A stretch of 64,000 bases of DNA from Deinococcus frigens DSM 12807 (lineage in GTDB: Bacteria; Deinococcota; Deinococci; Deinococcales; Deinococcaceae): assembly GCF_000701425.1 (NCBI RefSeq), contig NZ_JNIW01000005.1:47309-111308 (forward strand), read 5' to 3'. This document shows positions 30,427-40,292 of the stretch, piece by piece. Position 1 is the stretch's first letter, and every line of letters starts with the position of its first letter. The notes under the pieces are model-generated. The model worked only from the letters and a program-made list of their open reading frames with translations, ran no database searches and was not told the origin of the DNA. A program made the translations under genes and the position numbers.

Positions 30427-30503
30427 GGAGGGCGTGGTGTAAAGGCCGCACGCTGCCCTGTGAAGGCAGAGGTTTTTGGGTTCGATTCCCACCGCCCTCC
30501 CCA
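30427..30503 (+). tRNA. tRNA-His(GTG)
   Basis: A sound tRNA-His: G(-1) opposite C73, acceptor GAGGGCG/CGCCCTC, D stem GTGT/GCAC with GG in the loop, perfect anticodon arm CTGCC-CTGTGAA-GGCAG, T arm TGGG-TTCGATT-CCCA and encoded CCA. This is the most canonical member of the array. Confidence 0.93.
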
Positions 30504-30509
30504 AACCAT

Positions 30510-30585
30510 GAACCGGTAGTTCAGATGGAAGAGCGCCTCGCTACGAACGAGAGGGGCGCAGGTTCGAGTCCTGCCCGGTTCACCA
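30510..30585 (+). tRNA. tRNA-Arg(ACG)
   Basis: Acceptor GAACCGG/CCGGTTC, D stem GTTC/GAGC, anticodon arm CTCG-CTACGAA-CGAG (C27/A43 mismatch), T arm GCAGG-TTCGAGT-CCTGC, A73 and encoded CCA. The ACG anticodon would be deaminated to ICG to read CGN codons. Confidence 0.9.
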
Positions 30586-30657
30586 CTCGGACAGTCAATC
30601 CGCCGTCCTGCACGCAGGAACTGGGAAGAAGGGGCGGCACCCGAAGAGTAAACATCT

Positions 30658-30805
30658 GGGCTTGTGGCGCAACTGGCGGCGCAACCCCCAACGTGGCAAC
30701 AGGCTCAGGGGCGGCCCCTCGCCTTACTTGCTGGTCATTACGAAGGCTGACCCGCTCAAAGTTGCACGGGGAAGGTTGGGAGTTCGAGTCTCCCCATGTC
30801 CACCA
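30658..30805 (+). ncRNA. tRNA-Ala-like RNA with a 72-base extended anticodon arm (candidate Y-type RNA)
   Basis: Acceptor GGGCTTG/CATGTCC carries G3:U70, the main Ala identity pair, with A73 and CCA (one T/T mismatch). D arm GCGC-AACTGGCG-GCGC and T arm GGGAG-TTCGAGT-CTCCC are perfect. The anticodon side is ACCCC, 72 extra bases (30689-30760), then GTTGCAC (TGC, Ala) and GGGGA. The extra arm continues the helix (GCAAC/GTTGC) and contains two hairpins, AGGGG-CGG-CCCCT and GGTCA/TGACC. It ends 81 bases before rsr. Bacterial Y RNAs contain tRNA-like modules, so a Y-type RNA is plausible; a split tRNA-Ala is the alternative. Confidence 0.6.
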
Positions 30806-30886
30806 ACCGACACGCTTATGTGTCCCGTCGCCGCTGGCCGAAGTCCAGTCCGTCCGTCTCGCCCTGACACAAGGAGGGCATCAACC

Positions 30887-32599
30887 ATGAAGAACCTGCT
30901 GAGCGTGATTAGCCCCAGGAAGCGCCGTCAGACCGAGCGGCTCAGCGTCCGTCAGGTCCGCAACAACGCGGGCGGATTCGTGTACACCGTCAGCGATGAG
31001 GGCCGCCTGACCCGCTTTCTGGTGCTGGGAACCGATGGCGGCACCTTCTACGCCGCCGAGCGCAAGCACACCGTCCAGCTCAGGAGTTGCACCTATGAAT
31101 AGCGCGGGAGCAGCGTCCCAGACGATAAATCTTGACCTGCTCGCGTGGGGCGGTTTCTGCCATTCTCTCGCCTTCCTCCGCTCCCCCGCATCTCAAAAGC
31201 CCAGTGTCTCAATGCTGTCGTCACGCCTTTCATCATTTTCCCGAACCGATCACGCCTATCCAATTTCGCCAGACCAGTCTGGCGACTACTCTGGGATTCT
31301 CCCGCCAGGAGAGGTTTTTTCTGATTATGCAGGTGCAACTCCTGAGTCCAGGCCACCGATTTCGTGCGCGAGCTGGTGGCACGCGACGCCGCCCTGGCCC
31401 TGCGTGTGACCCTGGACGTCGTGCGCGGCAACCGTGCCCCCAGGCCCGATCCGGCGCTGCTGGTGCTGGCGCTGATCGCCAAGACCGCGCCCGACGCCGC
31501 AGACCGCAAGGCCGCCTGGGATGCGCTGCCAGAAGTGGCTCGCACCGGCACCATGCTGCTGCACTTCCTGGCCTTTGCCGACGCGCTGGGAGGCTGGGGC
31601 CGCCTGACCCGTCAGGGCATGGCCCGCGTGTACGAGGACGCCCCGCTGGAAAAGCTGGCGCTGTGGGCCGTGAAGTACAAGGCCAGAGGCGGCTGGAGCC
31701 AGGCCGACGCGCTGCGCAAGGCCCACCCCAAGACGGAGGACGCGGGCCGCAACGCCGTGCTGAAGTTCCTGGTGGACGGCGTGCTGCCGGAGGGTGTAGA
31801 CGACACCGCCCTGCGTGTGATCGAGGGTCACCTGCTGGCACTGGAAGCGACTTCGGACGCTGCCGCTGCCGGGCTGATGAACGAATACGGCCTGCCCATC
31901 GAAGCCGTGCCGACGCACCTGCGCGGAGCCGGGGTCTACCGCGCCGCGATGGGGACCAACGGCCTGACCTGGCTGCTGCGGAACCTGGGCAACCTGGGCC
32001 GTGTGGGCGTGCTGAACGTGAATGACCGCGACATCGTGCAGGAAATCGTGGACCGCGTGACCAACGCGCAGGCGCTAAAGCGTGGGCGCATTCACCCGCT
32101 GGATGCCCTCAAGGCGCACCTGATCTACGGACTGGGGCGCGGCGTGAAGGGCAAGGGCAAGTGGGTGCCGGTGCCACAGGTGGTGGACGCGCTTCAGGAT
32201 GCGTTTTACCTGGCCTTCGGGGCCGTGCAGCCTGCGGGCAAGCGCGTTCTGCTGGGGCTGGACGTGTCGGGCAGTATGGGCATGGGCCAGGTGGGCGGCG
32301 TGCCGGGCCTGACCCCGCTATTGGGAACGGCGGCGATGGCACTGGTCACCGTCCGCACCGAACCCACCTACCTGGCGCTGGCCTTCAGCTCGGCAGGCGG
32401 TGGCTACGGCGGACGCTGGGGCGGCGGCACCCCCGGCCTGACCCCGTTGACCCTCAGCCCCCGTCAGCGCCTGGACGACGTGGTGGCGGCCATGCAGAAG
32501 ATTCCGTTGGGCGGCACCGACTGCGCCCTGCCGATGCTCTGGGCGGCCAGGCAGGGGGTGGAAGTGGACACCTTCGTGGTCTATACCGACAACGAGACG
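30887..32599 (+). pseudogene. rsr: Ro60 orthologue Rsr, disrupted by an insertion and a 3' deletion
   Basis: The N-terminus (MKNLLSVISPRKRRQTERLS, RQVRNNAGGFVYTVSDEGRL) and the part resuming at 31352 (TDFVRELVARDAALALRVTL...) together match Deinococcus Rsr as I remember it. Rsr is the TROVE-domain ring protein that binds Y RNA and misfolded or fragmented RNA and works with PNPase. The VWA/MIDAS motif LGLDVSGSMG and VVYTDNET remain. Two lesions are visible: the element at 31079-31346 stops the frame after KHTVQ, and after YTDNET (~32599) the frame runs into unrelated sequence, losing roughly the last 65 residues. AAGGAGG precedes the ATG. Removing the element restores H-T-V-Q-A-T-D-F exactly. 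A product from GTG 31364 would lack the N-terminus. Confidence 0.93.
31079..31346. mobile_element. 268-bp non-autonomous element inserted in rsr
   Basis: Perfect 16-bp terminal inverted repeats CTCAGGAGTTGCACCT (31079-31094) and AGGTGCAACTCCTGAG (31331-31346), flanked by the 5-bp target duplication TCCAG (31074-31078 and 31347-31351). The interior has no transposase, so it must be mobilised in trans. An isolated copy of the same repeat lies at 26789. Confidence 0.95.
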
Positions 32600-33753
32600 C
32601 GGAGTTCGTTGACGTGCGCGGGGTCTTCGAGCATTCGGGGAGAGGCTTTACGCCAGACGCTGTCGTATTGCACCTGGGTGCCGTAAAGCTGGGGCAGATT
32701 CTGGGCCAGCCGCACACGGTCCGTCAGGTAGGCGAAGTTCCGGTCCTCGCTCTGGGTAGACTTCTGCTGCACGATCAGATCGAGGATGCAGGCTTGCAGC
32801 GCCGTCTTGGCGTCGGCGTGTTGGGCCAGAAGCCAGGCATTAAAAGCCAGTTCGGCGTCCGCGCGGTTGGTGCTGGGCCAGCCGAACTGGCGCAACGTGG
32901 TTTGCAGCCAGGCGGTGGACTCGGCGTCCACCACCCTCAGATCCCGCGCCCCGGACTGACCCAGGCGGCTGGCCTGATCCTGCTCCACCAGATGGCCCGC
33001 CTCATCATCCAGCCGGTCAAGCTGCGCCCCGGTCAATGGCATGTTGAGGACGGCTTTCGTGGTGAACGGCTGGCAAACCAGGTTTACGGTCACCGGGCGC
33101 TTCAGGCCGGGCGGCGGAGTCCGGGCAGGCAGATTGGCCTGAGCCTGGGCCAGCGTTTTGGCCAGCGGGGGCAGCTCCAGTTCGGCGCGGCGGGCTTCCA
33201 CGTTCGTCTCATCTTCGATGGGCAGGGGAACGGCCCTGCCGCCCCGGAAGGTGTAGAGCGTGCCGTAGCGCTGGCGCAGGTCCAGCCGGTTCAGGCCCCG
33301 GTCGATCAGCGACGCGGCAACGGTGCGCCCGTCTGGCGAGGTAGCCGCCGCCAGCGCTGCCTGCCCCGCGCAGTACTGAAGTCGGCCATCCCCCAGCAGT
33401 CCCACAAAAGAGCCGCGCAGCGCAGGATCGGCGGGCCAGCCGTAGGCGGCCAGCAGGCGACCCAGGTAAGCGCTCGTTTCCTGGCTCAGGCGCTCTATCT
33501 CGCCCAGTTCCTCAGCCGTCGGCGGGCGCTTGGTCAACGGCCTGAACAGGCGTTCGTTTTGCAGATTGTAGGCCACCGTCGTGGCCTGGACCGCCTTTAC
33601 CAGTGCCGGAGGAAGAGGCCGTGAGACGGGCGCGACCAGCGCGGCACATTCGGCGGCATCAGGGATACCGTTCAGGCCAGCCTGCGCCAGCGCCGATCCC
33701 AGACCGCAGAGGAGGGTGAGGGTCAACCATTTCCGTAAGACACCTGTTTGCAT
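32581..33753 (-). pseudogene. Exported protein with two DUF6624-like units, 3' end truncated
   Basis: A 390-residue frame with GGAGC before its ATG and a signal peptide (RKWLTLTLLCGLGSALAQ). Two related units follow: the first ends QRYGTLYTF...PLPIEDETNVEARRAELELPPL, the second contains DAESTAWLQTTLRQFGWPS, FNAWLLAQHAD and YGTQVQYDS and then LEDPAHVNELR. By comparison with the first unit it should continue RAELxLPPL, but instead runs VSLSV-stop across the junction with rsr. Only the last ~15 residues are lost, so the protein could still fold. Function unknown. Confidence 0.75.
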
Positions 33754-33801
33754 GGGGACGCTCCTATCATGTACGCGTTGCCAGCCTGAGCCTGTTCTCG
33801 A

Positions 33802-34782
33802 TCATTCCACGAAAATATCCAGCGGCAAAAAGGCGCTGACCGTGTAGTTCGGCGCGTCTACCACCTGACTGATCTTGAGGTCCACGCACGCGCTGGACAG
33901 CACATACGCCTGTTCCAGACTCAGGCCGCGTGCCGTCAGCCGCCGCAGCAGAGCGCGCAGGGCGATGCGGGCCGCCGCCATCAGGTCAGGATCGTGGCCG
34001 GTGGCAGCGTGCCAGCGCGAGCTTGTGCCGCCGTGTGTGGGCGTGATGAACTCGGGCGTGGTCAGGCCCGCGCCCCGCTCCAGACCGACGCGCAGCGTGA
34101 TCTGCCCGGCCATCTCGATCCCCGTTCCCGACAGTTCGCCGTCGCCCTGCGCCGCGTGCAGGTCACCCACTGAGAGCAGCGCGCCAGGAACTTCGATGGG
34201 CAAAAACAGCGTGCTGCCCGCCACCAGTTGCCGGATGTCCATGTTGCCGCCCACCTGCCGGGGCGGCGCGGTGGGCTGCGGGCCGTCCGCACCGGGCGCG
34301 ACGCCGATCACGCCGGGAAAGGGAGCGAGGGGCAGGCGAATGCCGGGCAGAAAATCCGCGTGCGTCCCCGCCCGCAAATCCCAGAGGTGGGTGTGAGGCT
34401 GCAAGCCTTCCCCAGCCAGCACGGCGTCCAGCAGGCCGATTCCGTCCGGGCGGCAGGCGGTCCAGCCCCAGGCGGCGGGCCGGACTTCCAGAATGTCGAT
34501 CTTCAGGGCGTCGCCAGGCTCCGCACCCTCCACGAAGACCGGACCAGTCAGCGGGTGGCCGCGCGGGCCGTCCCTGGCCGGCACAGCGTCGGCACGAATC
34601 AGGACCTCAAGTTCGGCGGGAGCCGCCAATTCACCGCCGAGCACCCGCCGCGCTATCCCACCGTCCGAGGCGTCCAGCGTGTCGCAGGTGAGGGTGTCGC
34701 CGGGCTGCACGCTCAGCGCAGGCGGCAGCGCCCGGTCCCAGACGGTGTGGATGTGATCGGCACTCAGATGATGGTCAGCCAT
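33802..34782 (-). CDS. Acetamidase/formamidase family protein
   Basis: A 326-residue FmdA/AmdA-type amidohydrolase. Signatures are HIHTVWDRALPPALSVQPGD, GHPLTGPVFVEGAEPGDALKIDIL, the strand FPGVIGVAPG and VGGNMDIRQLVAGSTLFLPIEVPGALLSVGDLHAAQGDGE. The family hydrolyses formamide or short amides to ammonia; the exact substrate is unknown. Minus-strand TAGCCT lies 7 bases before the ATG (34790-34795), so the mRNA is probably leaderless. It is divergent from murF with only 31 bases between the starts. Confidence 0.92.
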   Translation of the reverse strand: MADHHLSADHIHTVWDRALPPALSVQPGDTLTCDTLDASDGGIARRVLGGELAAPAELEVLIRADAVPARDGPRGHPLTGPVFVEGAEPGDALKIDILEVRPAAWGWTACRPDGIGLLDAVLAGEGLQPHTHLWDLRAGTHADFLPGIRLPLAPFPGVIGVAPGADGPQPTAPPRQVGGNMDIRQLVAGSTLFLPIEVPGALLSVGDLHAAQGDGELSGTGIEMAGQITLRVGLERGAGLTTPEFITPTHGGTSSRWHAATGHDPDLMAAARIALRALLRRLTARGLSLEQAYVLSSACVDLKISQVVDAPNYTVSAFLPLDIFVE

Positions 34783-34789
34783 GCGGACC

Positions 34790-34805
34790 AGGCTACCGAT
34801 ATTCT
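34790..34805. promoter_or_regulatory. Back-to-back leaderless -10 boxes of the amidase and murF genes
   Basis: Minus-strand TAGCCT (34790-34795) is 7 bases from the amidase ATG; plus-strand TATTCT (34800-34805) is 8 bases from the murF ATG. The divergent promoters therefore overlap face to face within 31 bases. Confidence 0.55.
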
Positions 34806-34813
34806 GGGCGGCG

Positions 34814-36127
34814 ATGCCTGATCCACACGCCGCCCTCCCCTTTTCCGCCGCCGTTCACCCGGAGGCCCGAGCCGCCGCGCGCCTGACCTGGGATTCGCGC
34901 GAGGCCGGACCCGACGTGGCCTTTGTCGCCCTGCCCGGCGAGACGATGCACGGCAACCGCTTCGTGGAGGCGGCGCTGGCGGCGGGCGCACCCTTCGTTC
35001 TTACCGATCTGGACGCGGCGCGCGCCGTGCGGGTGGACGACGCCTGGGCCGCCCTGCGAACCTGGGCGCAGGCCGAGCGGGCGAGGAATGGGCGGGTCAT
35101 CGGCATCACCGGCAGCGCGGGCAAGACCACCGCCAAGGCGTATGCGGCAGCGGCGCTGGACGCCCACTTCATGCCGGTGTTCAACACCCAGCCCGCCATC
35201 GCCTGCTTTCTGATCGAGTTCGGGGCCTCCGCGCGCCCGCTGGTGGTGGAGATGGGGATTGACCGCCTGGGCGAGATGGCCGAACTGGTGGAACTGGTGC
35301 GCCCGGACGTGGGCGTGATCACGGCGATTGGCCCGGCGCATCTGGAGGGGCTGGGCAGCATCGAGAACATCGTGCGCGAGAAGGGCAAGATTTTAGGGCG
35401 GGCACGTGGGCTGGTGGGCGCGCAGGCTGCGCCGTTCTATCCAGAAACACAGTATCCGGGCGTGGAGGGGTACGGCTTCGGGGACGTGACGCACGCCGGG
35501 CAAAGTCTGGAGGTCACTCCGCAGGGCGCACACTTCACCTTCGAGGGTGTGGAGGTCCATCTGCCCCTCGCTGCCCGCGTGCAAGCCGAGGCCGCCGTGC
35601 TGGGGCTGCTGCTGGCGCGGGAAGCGGGTCTGGATTTGACGCAAGCGGCGGCGAGACTTTCCGCCGTCAGCGTGCCGGGGGGCCGCTACCGGGTCCATAC
35701 GGGGCGTTTCACGGTCATCGACGACGCCTACAACGCCTCGCCGGTGGCTGTTTCTGCCGCGCTGGACGCCCTGCACGGTCTGCCAGGCCGCCGCATCAGC
35801 GTGCTGGGGCGCATGCTGGAACTGGGCGAAACCGAGCGCCGATTGCACGCGCAGGTGGGCCAGGAGGCACGGGCCAAGGCGGACCTGACCTACGGCGTGG
35901 GCGCGTTCGCCGCCGAACTGGGCGAGCGGGCGTTTGCCACCGTGCCGGAACTGACTGCCGCTCTGCTCGAGGAAGTCAGGGACGGCGACGTGGTGCTGGT
36001 CAAGGCCAGCCGGGGCATCTCGTGGACACCTGAGCAGCGGGCGCAGGCGGGCGTGGGGCTGGACGTGGTGGTGGACGCCCTGCTTCAGTTGCGGGACGGG
36101 ACCAGGGACGATGGCGCTGGAAACTGA
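34814..36127 (+). CDS. murF: UDP-N-acetylmuramoyl-tripeptide--D-alanyl-D-alanine ligase
   Basis: A 437-residue Mur ligase adding D-Ala-D-Ala to the UDP-MurNAc-tripeptide in cytoplasmic peptidoglycan synthesis. The N-terminal domain has LTWDSREAGPDVAFVALPG. The ATP site is VIGITGSAGKTTAKAYA, with Mg/carboxy-Lys region VVEMGIDRLGEMA and VITAIGPAHLEGLGSIENI. The C-terminal domain has VIDDAYNASPVAV and VLGRMLELGE. It is monocistronic here, not in a dcw cluster. Its 3' end overlaps the convergent gene by 43 bases. Confidence 0.95.
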   Translation: MPDPHAALPFSAAVHPEARAAARLTWDSREAGPDVAFVALPGETMHGNRFVEAALAAGAPFVLTDLDAARAVRVDDAWAALRTWAQAERARNGRVIGITGSAGKTTAKAYAAAALDAHFMPVFNTQPAIACFLIEFGASARPLVVEMGIDRLGEMAELVELVRPDVGVITAIGPAHLEGLGSIENIVREKGKILGRARGLVGAQAAPFYPETQYPGVEGYGFGDVTHAGQSLEVTPQGAHFTFEGVEVHLPLAARVQAEAAVLGLLLAREAGLDLTQAAARLSAVSVPGGRYRVHTGRFTVIDDAYNASPVAVSAALDALHGLPGRRISVLGRMLELGETERRLHAQVGQEARAKADLTYGVGAFAAELGERAFATVPELTAALLEEVRDGDVVLVKASRGISWTPEQRAQAGVGLDVVVDALLQLRDGTRDDGAGN

Positions 36128-36540
36128 TCTAGGTACGTCAGCGCCCGCTCCCACGCGCCCGGTGGGAAATAACCGGGGGCGGCGTGATCGTTCTCCGCGC
36201 AGAACTCGGCCATTGGCACGGTGATGTCGGCCACCCCGCCCTGCCAGTACGGGGCGTAGGCGGCGTGGTGGCGGCGCAGCAACCCGGCCTCGGACACGTA
36301 ACCCTGGGCGTCAAAGGCAGTGGTGCCGTCGGTCACGTAGACATGGCTGCCGTCGAAGCCGGGGGTGGGGTAGATAAAGCGGGGCCGGTAGCCCGCCTGC
36401 GGATAGGTGTCCAGAAACGCGAAGGCCAGGATCTGACACGCGCCCGCCGAGAAAAAGGCGATGTCCGGGCGCTGGTAGCTCAGGCGCGCGCTGTCGAACT
36501 GATCGCGGGTCCGGGCAAAGACGGTGATGGGCTGCCTCAT
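36085..36540 (-). CDS. Conserved-looking protein of unknown function
   Basis: A 151-residue protein; the ATG at 36540 has minus-strand TAGGCT 7 bases upstream (36548-36553), supporting this start. It is aromatic-rich (FFSAGACQILAFAFLDTYP, RFIYPTPGFDGSHVYVTDG, HHAAYAPYWQGGV) with a single Cys near each end. No signal peptide and no family that I recognise. Its 3' end overlaps the murF 3' end in the convergent orientation. Confidence 0.7.
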   Translation of the reverse strand: MRQPITVFARTRDQFDSARLSYQRPDIAFFSAGACQILAFAFLDTYPQAGYRPRFIYPTPGFDGSHVYVTDGTTAFDAQGYVSEAGLLRRHHAAYAPYWQGGVADITVPMAEFCAENDHAAPGYFPPGAWERALTYLDQFPAPSSLVPSRN

Positions 36541-36574
36541 GTGCCTGAGCCTAACGCCGGGAACAATGGTTTCC

Positions 36575-37333
36575 ATGCGCCGCTTCCTCACCCTGTCTTT
36601 GGGACTGCTGCCGCTGGTGGCCTGCGCCCCGGCCCCGACGCAGCCTCAGCCCACTCGGCCGCCTCCTGTCGCCACGCCCGCTGACCCCGGTTTCCGGGCA
36701 GCCTTTTCCCGCGAGGGCGTGGCCTGGGTGGCGAGCGGGCGGGCCTGCGTGGCGCGTGCGCCGTCATACCGCGTGAGCTGCCCCAAGCTGCCCCCAGCGG
36801 TGGACGTGGGCTGGAACGGCGGCGACGCCTGGGCCGCCATTCCGGGCCTGGGCGCGGTGATCACGCTGGACCGTGCCGCGCAGACGGTGGCGGTGGGCCG
36901 GGTGGTGGCCCTGAGTGGCACCCGCGCCTACCGCGAGGACGGCACCGCCGTGAACTATGCAGGCGTGGCGGTCCGGGGCGTGATCGGTGCTCCGTCGGCT
37001 GCCATCACGGGCGGGGGCGGCCAGGATTACGTGCTGCTGGGCGGCAAACTGATCCGGGTGACGGACGGCGCGGTGCTGGAAAGCGGCGCGGGGGTGTATC
37101 TGCGGGCCACCCCCAGCGGCGCGAGATCAGCGGACGTTCCCGGCGTCATGGCCGACTTCGGCAGCTACCGCCTGGCGAACGGCACCCTGGAGCGGCTGGA
37201 CGCGGCGGGCGGCGTGGTGGGCCGCGCGGCGCACGGGCCGGGAGGCGTCGGACTGGTGGGAAGCGATGTGGTGACGGTCAGCCCGCTGGGTCAGATCCGA
37301 GTGTTCGGGATGGACCTGCGGGAACGGTCATGA
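36575..37333 (+). CDS. Lipoprotein of unknown function
   Basis: A 252-residue protein with a lipobox signal peptide (MRRFLTLSLGLLPLVACAPA). The mature part begins with a Pro-rich stretch, then repeats of short Gly/Val strands (GVAWVASGRACVARAP, DYVLLGGKLIRVTDG, GLVGSDVVTVSPLGQIRVFG) that suggest a small beta-propeller or beta-sheet repeat fold. Function unknown. It is divergent from the gene starting at 36540. Confidence 0.8.
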   Translation: MRRFLTLSLGLLPLVACAPAPTQPQPTRPPPVATPADPGFRAAFSREGVAWVASGRACVARAPSYRVSCPKLPPAVDVGWNGGDAWAAIPGLGAVITLDRAAQTVAVGRVVALSGTRAYREDGTAVNYAGVAVRGVIGAPSAAITGGGGQDYVLLGGKLIRVTDGAVLESGAGVYLRATPSGARSADVPGVMADFGSYRLANGTLERLDAAGGVVGRAAHGPGGVGLVGSDVVTVSPLGQIRVFGMDLRERS

Positions 37334-37764
37334 GAGGCGTTCAAACTGGATTGAAAATGTCCAGCCGTGACCGTTCACACCTGTCTGTCAGGTGGGCAAC
37401 ATGAATGGCGGCAGACGATTTCTGGGCCACTTCGTCCCGCAGGCCAGTTCGCCTGGGGGCGTGCACTTTTCGCTCAGGACATCCTCACACACTTCTTAGA
37501 AGAGATGTTTTCCGGTGACCCCCCCTGTTCCTGCCCAGAGGGTGGCAAGGCGGCTGCCGGATGCCCTGGCTGGAGCGGCAGCCGCCCGACGTACCCGCGT
37601 TTTGCCGTGTCAGAGTTCGGTAAGCGCCGGAATGGTTGCATGGGGGGCCGATGGTGGCCACAGCCCCTGGTCGTCCGGTCCACCGCTTTTCGCCTCTTTT
37701 TCCCGTCTGGAACAGCTCCCGCCAGATAAGTGCCTGGTAAAACCCACCCTGATCTGGAGGGAGA
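37334..37764 (+). promoter_or_regulatory. 431-base region upstream of the pil operon
   Basis: No gene is supported. CACCTG-TCTGT-CAGGTG (around 37378-37394) is a perfect 6-bp hairpin after the lipoprotein gene without a T-tract. The rest should contain the pil promoter; I cannot assign -10/-35 boxes with confidence. GGAGGGAGA directly precedes the pilM ATG. Confidence 0.4.
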
Positions 37765-38935
<1,171 letters not shown>

Positions 38936-38943
<8 letters not shown>

Positions 38944-39664
38944 AATCAACCTGCTGCCCGCGCAGTACCGCATGCAAGCGGCCCCCAGCGCGTGGCGCTA
39001 CGCCACCTTCGCCCTGATTCCGCTGACGGCGGCGGCTATTTTAATTCCCGAGGTGATCACCGCCACCCGCGTGGGCGACCTGAACCGCGCCCTGGACGCC
39101 CTGAACGGCGAGATTGCGGCGCTGACCCCGGCCAAGCGGGAGTTTGACACCCTGACGGCAGAGGCCCGTGCGCTGGAACAGGTCACGGCCATTGCCGGGC
39201 AGCTCCGGGCAGGCAAGAGCTACTGGACCAACGATCTGGCCGCCTTCACCTCACAACTTCCGGGCGACGGCAGCGTGGCGATCAACACGCTGACCATCCG
39301 CACGCTGGGCGCGGGCAACCTGAGCACCTTGCAGGGAGGCGGCATCTATATGGGCAAGGCGGTCACGCGCGAGATCGACCTGAGCGGCACCGCGCGCAGC
39401 CAGCAGGCCGTGGTGAACTTCCTGAACCTGTACGAGGACAACCCCAATTTCGGCGTGAACTTCAAGTCCCTGCAAAACGGCGCGCAGGACGAGGGGTCAG
39501 GCGGCGCAGCCGGTGCCAGCAAGTCGTACACCTTCACGGCCAGCGTCGGGATCGTGGGCGCGCTGCCAGCGGACACTGGAACGCCAGCGGACAACGAAAC
39601 GCCAGCGGCGGCGCAACCTGCACCGGCAGCCGCGCCGGCACAAGGAGCGGGCCGTGTCAACTAA
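38936..39664 (+). CDS. pilN: Type IV pilus assembly protein PilN
   Basis: A 242-residue protein with the diagnostic PilM-binding tail VEINLLPAQYR at the N-terminus, one TM helix (YATFALIPLTAAAILIPEV), a coiled coil (residues ~45-85) and a ferredoxin-like periplasmic domain. The C-terminal ~30 residues are Pro/Ala-rich. It overlaps pilM and pilO. PilN-PilO heterodimers connect PilM to the secretin. Confidence 0.92.
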
Positions 39665-40292
39665 ACTCTCTCCCAGAAATCTGTTCCTGATCGTGCTGGC
39701 CGTGTGCCTGCTGGTGCTGGCGCTGTGGTTCGTGCTGCGCTTCCAGCCACGGCAGCAGCAGATCACGGAGCTGCAAAGTCAGGCCGAGCCGCTGCAAACC
39801 CGCGTGGACACCATGCGCGCTGCGGCTCAGCGCCTGCCCGCGCTGCGCGAGAGCGTCGCTAGGCTGCGGACCGATCAGCAGGAATTCGTGACCGCCCTGC
39901 CCCAGGCCGCCAACTTCGGCGCGGTTCTCGATGGGCTGCGCCGCACCACGGCGGCCACCGGGGCCACCCTGAACACCTTTGCGGTACAGGGGGGCGGGGC
40001 GGACAGTGGGCTGCCCGGCGGCGTACGGCCCATCGGCCTGAGCCTGGGCGTGTCCGGCAAGTTTGCCCAGATATTTGAGACCCTGCGCGCCGTGGAGACC
40101 GCCGGACGCTTTACCACCGTCAACAACGTGGCGCTGCAACTGCCTGCTGCGACCAGCTTCGATCCCGAATTACAGGGCACCCTGGGCCTGACCGTCTACA
40201 CCTTCGACCCGGCCCAGGCCAGCGCGCAGGCAGAGGGCGGCACCCCACAAGCGCCGGAAGCGGCCCCCAGCGCCCCAGGAGGAACCCAGTGA
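39654..40292 (+). CDS. pilO: Type IV pilus assembly protein PilO
   Basis: A 212-residue protein. The GTG at 39654 is chosen because AAGGAG precedes it and the product starts with a short basic segment and TM helix (LFLIVLAVCLLVLALWFVL). A coiled coil (QQITELQSQAEPLQTRVDTM) and the PilO-type domain (FGAVLDGLRRTTAATGATL ... KFAQIFETLRAVETAGRFTTVNNVALQ) follow. The C-terminal tail is Ala/Pro-rich. Overlaps both neighbours. Confidence 0.92.
   Translation: MSTKLSPRNLFLIVLAVCLLVLALWFVLRFQPRQQQITELQSQAEPLQTRVDTMRAAAQRLPALRESVARLRTDQQEFVTALPQAANFGAVLDGLRRTTAATGATLNTFAVQGGGADSGLPGGVRPIGLSLGVSGKFAQIFETLRAVETAGRFTTVNNVALQLPAATSFDPELQGTLGLTVYTFDPAQASAQAEGGTPQAPEAAPSAPGGTQ

Noticed and set aside
29425..30890. 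Several reading frames of 60-190 codons across the tRNA array
   Set aside because: They run over tRNA stems in both strands, lack ribosome sites and have no protein-like composition.
33800..37333. Possible mobile island between rsr and pil genes
   Set aside because: Composition and codon use are typical, and no integrase, terminal repeats or attachment site is seen.
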